Shown piece by piece: positions 8,175 to 17,205 of a DNA stretch of 64,000 nucleotides (its first letter is position 1; each line of letters begins with the position of its first letter). The notes below the pieces were generated by a model, which had not been told where the DNA came from, searched no databases, and worked only from the letters and a program-made list of their open reading frames with translations. This DNA comes from Sipunculus nudus (Eukaryota; Annelida; Sipuncula; Golfingiida; Sipunculidae). The position numbers and the translations under genes are program-made. Location of the stretch: assembly GCA_026874595.1 (NCBI GenBank), contig JAPPUL010000022.1:1-64000 (forward strand), given 5' to 3'.

Positions 8175-8184
8175 TATAAAAAAG
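8175..8184 (+). promoter_or_regulatory. TATA-like motif (TATAAAAAAG) in GC-rich context
   Basis: TATAAAAAAG is preceded by CCGGG and followed by a GC-rich stretch, the context of a typical RNA polymerase II core promoter. If used, transcription would run rightward into Block I. This rests on one motif only; nothing else shows that it is active. Confidence 0.25.
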
Positions 8185-8384
8185 AGCCCGTCCCATGCCT
8201 ATTTAAGCTAGGACTGCAAACTCTGGGGTCAAAACAATTCAACTACGGCTTGGGATTACCACCTTTCCTCTTAAATTTCCATCGCGCCCGTGTCAAGTGT
8301 ACCGTTTTATTCACAAACGTGCGGCAGGCGCCAAAAAATTTGACAGCACCCCTTTCGGATGCCAGAATATATCTTTATATATAA

Positions 8385-8573
8385 AGTCCTAACCCATCAC
8401 GGAACTAGGGCCTCACAATTTTTTATCTCATTACTTACCACTTCAGACTACTTAAAAAATCCCTGCTTTCCTTTTTAAACCAAAGATTCCAATTTTTAAA
8501 ATATATTAAATTTCACATTACAGATAACCTACACCAAGGGGACATTACAGTTAATCCGTGATGGGCAGGACTT
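8385..8573. repeat. Imperfect inverted repeat around ~150-bp AT-rich interior
   Basis: The arm at 8385-8402 (AAGTCCTAACCCATCACGG-like) pairs with CCGTGATGGGCAGGACTT at 8556-8573, with mismatches only next to the AACCC/GGGCA junction. The interior is AT-rich and contains no ORF. The arms could be the terminal repeats of a small non-autonomous DNA transposon, or part of a foldback structure. No flanking duplication is evident. Confidence 0.6.
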
Positions 8574-8937
8574 CTTGGAATTTTATAATTCCCGGACGCA
8601 GGCTGACCGACTGCCTTTTTTCTTCAAGGACAGCCCTAATTTAAGCCATCATCAGACTTGAAGATGTCCTCAGGCCGACCTATTTGTCCAGGAATGAAAG
8701 GTCACGTCTCTGTTACCTAGAGGTCGGGTCTCTGTCTGACACGAACGCGGCTTCGCTTGCGTTTCGGCATTCTGGACGTTCAACTCTTCAAGTTTCATTT
8801 TCATCGCTTTTTCTTATTTCCAGCACTCAAGAATAGAAGAAGTATTCAGTTGGACTTGTATTATTTTTTTTATTTCTGTCAAAAATGGATTGTCCTGTAT
8901 AGGATAGCTACTAATAATAACACCAATAATGTCTCTC

Positions 8938-8973
8938 CATCTGTCTGCCTATCTGTCTGTCTAGCTGTCTGTA
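8938..8973 (+). repeat. Degenerate TCTG microsatellite opening Block I
   Basis: TCTG units interrupted by CCTA and AGC. It marks the left border of the modular block, where single-copy sequence ends. Confidence 0.75.
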
Positions 8974-9013
8974 TCATTTCCATTTCCGGCAAGCGCGTGA
9001 CCTCTGGTCATCT

Positions 9014-9042
9014 TGTTTGTTTGTCTGTCTGTCTGTCTGTGT
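9014..9042 (+). repeat. TCTG microsatellite, S0a
   Basis: Clean run in the standard place after the GCGCGTGACC module. Confidence 0.85.
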
Positions 9043-9139
9043 ACTCTCTACAGGCCACAATTTTGCGACAATTGTCTTTAAACTTATACAGCTGGTAGAC
9101 AAGCAAAAGTCCTCGGGGCCTATTGTTTTTGGGCAATAC

Positions 9140-9164
9140 AGGTCAAAGGTCAAGGTCAAGGTCA
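9140..9164 (+). promoter_or_regulatory. Four AGGTCA half-sites including DR1
   Basis: AGGTCA at 9140, 9147, 9153 and 9159. The first pair is AGGTCA-A-AGGTCA, a perfect DR1 of the kind bound by HNF4 and RXR dimers in characterised animals. In S1-S3 the second half-site has become ATGTCA. Confidence 0.45.
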
Positions 9165-9292
9165 TGAAAAGTATACAAAACGGTTTTTTCTTCATATCTT
9201 TGTTACTATTGGTCATATCTACTTCAAACATAGCTCATTTTAATCGTCATTCCAAGGCCTTACTTCAAGTGTGTAGAAGCTTCAAATTGGCC

Positions 9293-9306
9293 GTAACCAT
9301 GGTTAC
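9293..9306. promoter_or_regulatory. GTAACCATGGTTAC perfect palindrome, S0a
   Basis: Same self-complementary 14-mer as in S3; preceded by GGCC in place of TGCG. Confidence 0.4.
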
Positions 9307-9458
9307 GAATTTGGGGAAAAAGTCATGATATTCGAAAATCTGGGGTCTTATTTTTCTAACTTTGTCATTTTTAAAGCTAGAGAGGTCTAGTTTTTTGCAT
9401 CAAGTAGCATTTAATAAGTACTGCACGATTTTATTAAAATTCTTGCGATATCTCGTAT

Positions 9459-9481
9459 AATATCTCGTCAAACGAGATATT
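9459..9481. repeat. 10-bp-stem hairpin, S0a
   Basis: Stem and loop are unchanged although the left neighbourhood differs (TTGCGATATCTCG in place of TCGCAATATCTCG). Confidence 0.85.
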
Positions 9482-9599
9482 TCGAGATTTCAGTAATCGT
9501 GCCCTGGAGGTCACAGTTTTGCAGGAATCTTTTTGAAACTGACATATCGTAAGTCCTACACTATTATCTCGAAATTGTTTTTCCATTTTTGGAATGCAG

Positions 9600-9615
9600 C
9601 TGCTAGGTGGCGCTG
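9600..9615 (+). promoter_or_regulatory. CTCF-like motif 7 of 11 (AGGTGGCGC type)
   Basis: CTGCTAGGTGGCGCTG. The AGGTGGCGC core is the form best known for insect CTCF and is allowed by the vertebrate consensus. Two core positions differ (T at the second, G at the third). Confidence 0.5.
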
Positions 9616-9934
9616 TATACAAATATCCCCAACATATCATGTTTTGGCCATATCTCCAAAACTGTGAGCCTCAATTACATAAACTATAGCTTATTTTCAT
9701 CCTCTGAGTCTTTTCTAAATCCTGGTGTAGTCATTTCGACTCAATCTTAAGTCACTTTGTCAGTGTGTCCGTCTGTTTCTCAGTTGTCCTCAAATTCGCT
9801 TGCTTGCTTGCCGGTTCTTGCGTCTTACATATAGCATTCTACATGTCCCAGTTTTCAAAGAATCCTTTTAAAACTGTTACATTTTATGTCTTACACTAAT
9901 ATCTCGAAACTAATTTTTCATTTTCCAGATATGG

Positions 9935-9950
9935 CCGCTAGGGGGCGGTG
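9935..9950 (+). promoter_or_regulatory. CTCF-like motif 8 of 11
   Basis: CCGCTAGGGGGCGGTG preceded by ATATGG; same core as motifs 2 and 4 with a different left flank. Confidence 0.5.
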
Positions 9951-10268
9951 CACTCAAACTTCCACAACATATCATTTTTTGCCCATATCTCCAAAACTAT
10001 AAACCTAATTTACATAAACTATAGCTTATTATCTTTCTCTGAGGTTTCTCCATCACATGATTAAGTCAACTGGTCTCAATCTTTGGTCAGTTTATCAGTA
10101 TGTTTGTCTGTTTGTCAGTTGTCCTCAATTTCACCTGCTTCCTGGTTCTTGCGTCTCACATGTAGTATTCTACTGGCCACAATTTTGCAAGAATCGCTTT
10201 GTAACTTACACTTGTCATATTTCGTAATGATATCTGGAAGCCCTATGTTTATTATTCAAATAAGTCAA

Positions 10269-10280
10269 AGGTCAAGGTGA
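10269..10280 (+). promoter_or_regulatory. AGGTCA plus AGGTGA
   Basis: Reduced version with a single perfect half-site. Confidence 0.35.
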
Positions 10281-10434
10281 TGGAAACATATCAACATTTT
10301 TTTTCTTCAGAACTTTGTTAATATTGATCCTATCTTTACAAACTAGGGATTATTTTCTTTCACTTTGACATTGATCGTTTATCTTACTAACTTAACCTCA
10401 TTTCCGGCAAGCGCGTGACCTCTGGTCATCTAGT

Positions 10435-10460
10435 TTGTCTGTTTGTCTGTCTGTCTGTGT
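10435..10460 (+). repeat. TCTG microsatellite, S0b
   Basis: TTTGTCTG units followed by TCTG units in the standard place. Confidence 0.85.
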
Positions 10461-10557
10461 ACTCTCTACAGGCCACAATTTTGCAGCAATTGTCTTTAAA
10501 CTTATACAGCTGGTAGACAAGAAAAAGTCCTCGGGGCCTATTGTTTTTGGGCAATAC

Positions 10558-10582
10558 AGGTCAAAGGTCAAGGTCAAGGTCA
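10558..10582 (+). promoter_or_regulatory. Four AGGTCA half-sites including DR1
   Basis: AGGTCA at 10558, 10565, 10571 and 10577, same architecture as at 9140. The DR1 is therefore a property of the S0a and S0b lineage. Confidence 0.45.
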
Positions 10583-10710
10583 TCAAAACTTCTCAAAACG
10601 GTTTTTTCTTCATATCTTTGTCACTATTAGTCGTATCTTCTTCAAACATAGCTCATTTTAAACATCATTCCAAGGCCAGTCATCTGGTGTGTAGCTCTTT
10701 CAAATTTGCC

Positions 10711-10724
10711 GTAACCATGGTTAC
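10711..10724. promoter_or_regulatory. GTAACCATGGTTAC perfect palindrome, S0b
   Basis: Same 14-mer; located ~150 bp before the perfect CGAGA hairpin, the spacing used in all full subunits. Confidence 0.4.
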
Positions 10725-10875
10725 GAATTTTTGGGAAAAAGTCATGATATTCGAAAATAAGGGGCCTTATTTTTCTAACTTTGGCAGTTTTACAGCTAGA
10801 GAGGTCTAGTTTTTGCATCAGGTAGCATTTAACAAGTACTGCAAGATTTTATTAAGGTCTCGCGATATCTCGTAT

Positions 10876-10898
10876 AATATCTCGTCAAACGAGATATT
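10876..10898. repeat. 10-bp-stem hairpin, S0b
   Basis: Unchanged stem and loop; the upstream word is TCTCGCGATATCTCG. Confidence 0.85.
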
Positions 10899-11017
10899 TC
10901 GAGATTTCAGTAATCTTGCCCTGGAGGTCACAGTTTTGCAGGAATCTTTTTGAAACTGACATATCGTGAGTCCTACACTATTATCTTGAAACCATTTTTT
11001 CCATTTTTTGAATGCAG

Positions 11018-11033
11018 CCGCTAGGTGGCGCTG
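11018..11033 (+). promoter_or_regulatory. CTCF-like motif 9 of 11 (AGGTGGCGC type)
   Basis: CCGCTAGGTGGCGCTG preceded by GCAG. It matches the AGGTGGCGCTG form exactly and the vertebrate core at 13 of 14 positions. Confidence 0.55.
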
Positions 11034-11348
11034 TATGCAAACCTCCCCAACATATCTTTTTTTGGCCATATCTCCAAAACTGTGAGCCTCAATTACATAA
11101 ACTATAGCTTATTTTCTTCCTCTGAGTCTTTTCTAAATCCTGGTGGAGTCATTTTGACTCAATCTTGAGTCACTTTGTCAGTGTGTCCGTCTGTTTCTCA
11201 GTTTTCATCAAATTCGCCTGCTTACCGGTTTTGGCGTCTGACATATAGCATTCTACAGGTCACAGTTTTGTAAGAATCCTTTTAAAACTATTACATCTTA
11301 TGTCTTACACCAATATCTCGAAACTAATTTTTCATTTTCCAGAATTGG

Positions 11349-11364
11349 TCGCTAGGGGGCGGTG
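11349..11364 (+). promoter_or_regulatory. CTCF-like motif 10 of 11 (weaker)
   Basis: TCGCTAGGGGGCGGTG; the first core C is replaced by T. First member of the 321-bp duplicated pair. Confidence 0.42.
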
Positions 11365-11669
11365 CACTCAAACTTGCACAACATATCATTTTTTGGCCAT
11401 ATCTCCAAAACTATAAACCTCATTTACATAAACTATAGCTTATTTTCTTCCTCTGGGTCTTTCCAAAAACCTGGTGTATTCATTTGGTCTCAATCTTGGG
11501 TCACTTTGTCTGTGTGTCCGTCTGTTTCTCAGTTGTCCTCAAATCCGCTTGCTTGCGTCTCACATATAGCATTCTACAGGCCACAGTTTTGAAAGAATCC
11601 TTTTAAAACTATTACATCTTATGTCTTACACTAATATCTCGAAACGGATTTTTCATTTTCCAGAATTGG

Positions 11670-11685
11670 TTGCTAGGGGGCGGTG
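11670..11685 (+). promoter_or_regulatory. CTCF-like motif 11 of 11 (weakest)
   Basis: TTGCTAGGGGGCGGTG; both leading C bases are replaced by T. Second member of the duplicated pair, so the two copies have diverged inside the motif itself. Confidence 0.38.
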
Positions 11686-14600
11686 CACTCAAACTTGCAC
11701 AACATATCATTTTTTGGCCATATCTCCAAAACTATAAACCTAATTTACATAAACTATAGCTTATATCTTTCTCTGAGGTTTCTTCATAACATGATTAAGT
11801 CATCTGTTCACAATCTTGGGTCAGTTTGTCAGTATGTTGTCTGTAAGTCAGTTGTCCTCAATTTCGCCTGCTTCCTGGTTCTTGCGTCTCACATGTAGCA
11901 TTCTACTGGCCACAGTTTTGCAGGAATCGTTTTGTAAATTACACTTGTCATATATCGTGATGATATCTGGAAGTCCTATGTTTATTATTCAAATAAGTCA
12001 AAGGTCAAGGTCAAAGTGATCAAAATATATCAAAATCTTATTTTCTTTAGAACTTTATTAATATTGGTTCTTTCTTCACAAACTATGGATTATTTTCTTT
12101 CACTTTGACACTGCTCGTTCATCTGACTAACTTAACCTCATTTCCGGCAAGCGCGTGACCTCTGGTCATCTAGTTTGTTTGTCTGTCTGTCTGTCTGTCT
12201 GTGTACTCTCTACAGGCCACAATTTTCCAGCAATTGCTTTCAAACTTATACAGCTGGTAGACAAGCAAAAGTCCTGGAGGCCTATTGTTTTTGGGCATTA
12301 TAGGTCAAATGTCAAGGTCAAGGTCATCAAAGGTATACAAAACGGTTTTTTGTTCATATCTGTGTTAATATTGGTCGTATCTACTTCAACAGTAGCTCAT
12401 TTTAATCGTCATTCCAAGGCCTGTTTTCTGGTGTGCAGCTGACTCAATTTGCGGTAACCATGGTAACGCATTTTTGGGGAAAAGTGCTGATATTTTTCTA
12501 AATTTGTCAGTTTTAAAGCTACAGAGGTCTAGTTTTTTGCTTCAGGTTGCATTCACCTAGTACTACAAGATTCTATTAAGAGTCTCGCAATATCTCGTAT
12601 AATATCTCGTCAAACGAGATATTTCGAGATTTCAGTAATCTTACCCTGGAGGCCACAGTTTTGCAGGAATCTTTTTGAAACTGGCATATCTTAAGTCCTA
12701 CACTATTATCTCGAAATCAATTTTTCATTTTTTTAATTCGGCCGCTAGGGGGCGCTGGGTGCAAACCTCTCCAACATATCATGTTTTGGCAATATCTCCA
12801 AAATTATAAGCCTCAATTACAAAAACTATAGTTTATTTTTTTCCTCTAAGTCTTCTTCATGAACTCGTTTAGTCATCTGGTCTCAATCTTGTGTCACTTT
12901 GTCTGTGTGTCTGTTTCTCAGTTGTCCTCAAATCCGCTTGCTTGCCGGTTCTTGCGTCTCACATATAGCATTCTACAGGCCACAGTTTTGAAAGAATCTT
13001 TTTAAAACTATTACATCTTATGTCTTACACTAATATCTCGAAACGGATTTTTCATTTTCCAGAATTGGCCGCTAGGGGGCGGTGCACTCAAACTTCCACA
13101 ACATATTATTTTTTGGCCATATCTCCAAAACTATTAACCTTAATCACATAAACTATAGCTTATTATCTTTCTCTGAGGTTTCTCCATCACATGATTAAGT
13201 CAACTGGTCTCAATCTTGGGTCAATTTGTCAGTATGTTTGTCTGTTTTTCAGTTGTCCTCAATTTCGCCTGCTTCCTGGTTCTTGCGTCTCACATGTAGC
13301 ATTCTACTGGCCACAGTTTTCCAGGAATCGTTTTGTAAATTACACTTGTCATATATCGTGATGATATCTGGAAGTCCTATGTTTATTATTCAAATAAGTC
13401 AGAGGTCAAGGTCAAGGTGATCAAAATATATCAAAATCTTATTTACTTTAGAACTTTGTTAATATTGGTTCTTTCTTCACAAACTATGGATTATTTTCTT
13501 TCACTTTGACACTGCTCGTTCATCTGACAAATTTTACATCATTTCCGGCAAGCGCGTGACCTCAGGTCATCTAGTCTGTCTGTCTGTCTGTCTGTGTACT
13601 CTCTACAGGCCACAATTTTCCAGCAATTGCTTTCAAACTTATACAGCTGGTAGACAAGCAAAAGTCCTGGAGGCCTATTGTTTTTGGGCATTATAGGTCA
13701 AATGTCAAGGTCAAGGTCATCAAAAGTATACAAAACGGTTTTTTGTTCATATCTGTGTTAATATTGGTCGTATCTACTTCAACAGTAGCTCATTTTTATC
13801 GTCATTCCAAGGCCTGTTTTCTGGTATGTAGCTGACTCAATTTGCGGTAACCATGGTAACGCATTTTTGGGGAAAAGTGCTGATATTTTTCTAAATTTGT
13901 CAGTTTTAAAGCTACAGAGGTCTAGTTTTTTGCTTCAGGTAGCATTCACCTAGTACTACAAGATTCTATTAAGAGTCTCGCAATATCTCGTATAATATCT
14001 CGTCAAACGAGATATTTCGAGATTTCAGTAATCTTGCCCTGGAGGCCACAGTTTTGCAGGAATCTTTTTGAAACTGGCATATCTTAAGTCCTACACTATT
14101 ATCTCGAAATCAATTTTTCATTTTTTTAATTCGGCCGCTAGGGGGCGCTGGGTGCAAACCTCTCCAACATATCATGTTTTGGCAATATCTCCAAAATTAT
14201 AAGCCTCAATTACAAAAACTATAGTGTATTTTTTTCCTCTAAGTCTTCTTCATGAACTCGTTTAGTCATCTGGTCTCAATCTTGTGTCACTTTGTCTGTG
14301 TGTCCGTCTGTTTCTCAGTTGTCCTCAAATCCGCTTGCTTGCCGGTTCTTGCGTCTCACATATAGCATTCTACAGGACACAGTTTTGAAAGAATCTTTTT
14401 AAAACTATTACATCTTCTGTCTTACACTAATATCTCGAAACTGATTTTTTATTTTCCAGAATTGGCCGCTAGGGGGCGGTGCACTCAAACTTGCACAACA
14501 TATCATTTTTTGGCCATATCTCCAAAACTATTAACCTCATTTACATAAACTATAGCTTATTATCTTCCTCTTAGGTTTCTTCATAACATGATTAAGTCAT

Positions 14601-14967
14601 CTGTTCTCAATCTTGGGTCAGTATGTTTGTCTGTTTGTCAGTTGTCCTCAATTTCGCCTGCTTCCTGGTTCTTGCGTCTATCATGTAGCATTCTACTGGC
14701 CACAGTTTTGCAGGAATCGTTTTGTAAATTACACTTGTCATATATCGTGATGATATGTGGAAGTCCTATGTTTATTATTCAAATAAGTCAAAGGTCAAGG
14801 TCAAGGTGATCAAAATATATCAAAATCTTATTTTCTTTAGAACTTTGTTAATATTGGTTCTTTCCTCACAAACTATGGATTATTTTCTTTCACTTTGACA
14901 CTGCTCGTTCATCTGACTAATTTTACATCATTTCCGGCAAGCGCGTGACCTCAGGTCATCTAGTTTG

Positions 14968-15179
14968 TTGCTTGCCGGAAATCTTCGATTTCTGCAAGCA
15001 GGTTGGTCAGTCGCGGATGTCTGTTTGTCTGTTTGTTGCTTGCCGGAAATCTTCGATTTCTGCAAGCAGGTTGGTCAGTCGCGGATGTCTGTTTGTCTGT
15101 TTGTTTGTTGCTTGCCGGAAATCTTCGATTTCTGCAAGCAGGTTGGTCAGTCGCGGATGTCTGTTTGTCTGTTTGTTTG
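14968..15179 (+). repeat. Hairpin cassette triplet (copy 2)
   Basis: Same three cassettes, same 68/72-bp spacing, no change in number. Confidence 0.92.
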
Positions 15180-17205
15180 TTTGTCTGTCTGTCTGTGTAC
15201 TCTCTACAGGCCACAATTTTCCAGCAATTGCTTTCAAACTTATACAGCTGGTAGACAAGCAAAAGTCCTGGAGGCCTATTGTTTTTGGGCATTATAGGTC
15301 AAATGTCAAGGTCAAGGTCATCAAAAGTATACAAAACGGTTTTTTGTTCATATCTGTGTTAATATTGGTCGTATCTACTTCAACAGTAGCTCATTTTAAT
15401 CGTCATTCCAAGGCCTGTTTTCTGATGTGTAGCTGACTCAATTTGCGGTAACCATGGTTACGCAATTTTTTGGGAGGAATCATGGAATTTCATGATATTT
15501 TTCAAATTTGCATCAATCGTACTGATTCTGAGATATTTTATGTAACACAAGAATATCTCGAAATTGTTTTTTCAGATTTTGGAAATGGCCGCCAGGGGGC
15601 GTTGCAGATGAAAAAACATGCAAATTTGTTTTGGTGCTATACCTCCAGAACTATTAAACATTGGGCCATTTCCATCACAGCACCTTCAACTGGGGTCCAT
15701 GGGCTTATTTTTGCGCATAGGTGTCAAAGTGCGCTATTGCCAGATTTCTCTATTTTTGGGGTAAAACTTTTGAATTTTGAAAATATGCAGTTTTCAGCTT
15801 CTAACTCTGTCAGTTTTTATGCTGGAGAGGTCAATTTTTTTGCATCTTGTAGCCCTTGGTGAGTTCTCGGTGATCCAATCAAAATTCTTGCAAAATCTCG
15901 CACCGTTTCTCGTCAAACGAGAGTCTTCGAGATTTCATTAAATATGACCTACAGGTTGCATTTTTTTAACAATGGCTTTGAAATTGATATATTTTGTGTT
16001 ATTTATAAATATCTCGAAATCAGTTTTTCATTTTTTGGAAATAGCCACCAGGGGGCGTGGCACCTGAAACACTGTAACATATCATTTTTCTGCAATATCT
16101 AAAATAATTTTAAACATGGCACAATTTTTATCGTTGTATCTTAAACTAGGAACATTGGCTTATTCCTCCGCACATGTAGCTTTGTGCTGCCGTTACCATG
16201 GTTACCAAATTTTGGGGTTAAACTTGACAATCTGTAAATAATAAGTTTTTTGCTTCTATCTCGGTTGATATTTATACTACAAGGGTCTAGTTTTCTGCAT
16301 GAGGTAGCATTCCCTTGCCTCTAATGCAGTTAATTGCAAGTCTCGTAGAATCTCGCTCTGTTTTCCGTCAAACGAGAAATTACGAGATTTCACAGAAATG
16401 CTTATAATTCGGTCACCTTTTCGGCTAAAGAGGAGCAGTTTTCAGCATTTTGTTGCATTTTGGAAGCTTAACATGATAATAACTTACATCTCGCCACATC
16501 TCGTATCATCTCCCGCCAAACGAGAATATTCGAGAATTCGAACAAATGTGCATATCTCTGTCATTTTAATGCCAGAGATTTTTTTTTCTATTGTTCAAGA
16601 TTCACTTGACTAGTTTGAAGTGACAAAATTGAATATCTCGTCATATCTCGCACCATTTCTTGTCAAACGAGAACATGGGACCATTCAAAGATACGCCTAT
16701 AATTCTGTTATTTAAATGCTGAAGACCTTTAGTTTTCAGCATTCGATAGCGTCTAACACTCTCGGTCACATCTCGATAATATTGTAAGTTTCGTCAAATC
16801 TGGGATCGTTTTTTCTTCAAATAAAAAAGTGCATGCTATTGCCGTGACCATAAGTGGCGGCAGTATGTGATAGTAAATGTCGGCAGGGGCATTACCCTTG
16901 ACAGTTGGAGCCATGTTCTATGGGTGTGCGATGGCCCATGAAGAAGAATTCTATTGTGCTGTTATCGTCTTCCTTTGATCGTTGCTTCGTAAGCTTCACA
17001 GACCAGCGCCAACCACCTGGTTGCCATGTGTCCTCAATGTAAACAACATTTGCTGTTTTCCTTTACCTGAGATATGTATGGTAGCCTGTTCACTTGTCCT
17101 TAGATTGTTTATTGTTGGTGTATTGAAGTAAAATAAAATGCCATGTTTTCCTGCATATTGATTGTAAATTGAATAAAATCATACAAGAACCAACCAATGT
17201 TCTAT

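Larger units (their letters stand above)
6846..8935. other. Block IV: single-copy part of the unit
   Basis: This stretch has no internal tandem repetition and no similarity to Block I that I can see. It opens with an A-rich section holding several AATAAA words (6850-7013), then the T/G tract, then about 1.9 kb of mixed composition with at least three inverted repeats and a TATA-like motif. ORFs of 65-113 codons occur (for example 7600-7830 plus, 8097-8384 plus), but none shows a recognisable domain. Equivalents after the G tract begin at 18895, 30750, 42450 and 54302. It may be the remains of a transposable element; I cannot name one. Confidence 0.6.
8936..10144 (+). repeat. Block I entry subunit S0a
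   Basis: The modular block starts here with a degenerate TCTG run (about 8938-8973), followed by the ATTTCCGGCAAGCGCGTGACC module, a clean TCTG run, an AGGTCA cluster, the GTAACCATGGTTAC palindrome, a perfect CGAGA hairpin and two CTCF-like modules. It is more diverged from S1 and S2 than they are from each other. Confidence 0.85.
1..11877 (+). repeat. Macrosatellite unit, copy 1 (error-rich 5' end)
   Basis: This is the first complete tandem copy. Position 1 aligns with 11878, so the cut point is arbitrary and set by the window edge. The copy is 11,877 bp long because its first ~1,394 bases carry 22 extra single bases; from about 1395 on it matches the next copy at a constant offset of 11,855. 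A private difference is AA at 11845-11846, where copies 2-5 have TT. Its homopolymer tract is T11G13. The sequence shows the tandem repetition directly. Whether the genomic copy number is as assembled cannot be judged here. Confidence 0.97.
10145..11877 (+). repeat. Block I subunit S0b with 321-bp internal duplication
   Basis: This subunit is 1,733 bp, about 330 bp longer than S1, because one CTCF-bearing module is present twice in tandem at a 321-bp offset: the words around 11349-11400 recur around 11670-11720. It ends where S1 of the next copy begins, with no intervening spacer. Confidence 0.88.
11349..11990 (+). repeat. 321-bp module duplicated in tandem
   Basis: Starting from the CTCF-like word at 11349, the sequence through the CAAAACTATAAACC and CATAAACTATAGCTTAT words repeats 321 bp downstream with few changes. 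The right limit is approximate, because the second copy merges into the TCTACTGGCC-type module of the next subunit. The module seems to be the elementary duplicating piece of Block I. Confidence 0.75.

Noticed and set aside
10857-10870. TCTCGCGA word resembling a Kaiso/ZBTB33-type site
   Set aside because: It is a single incomplete match in one subunit and part of the TCTCG-rich hairpin neighbourhood.
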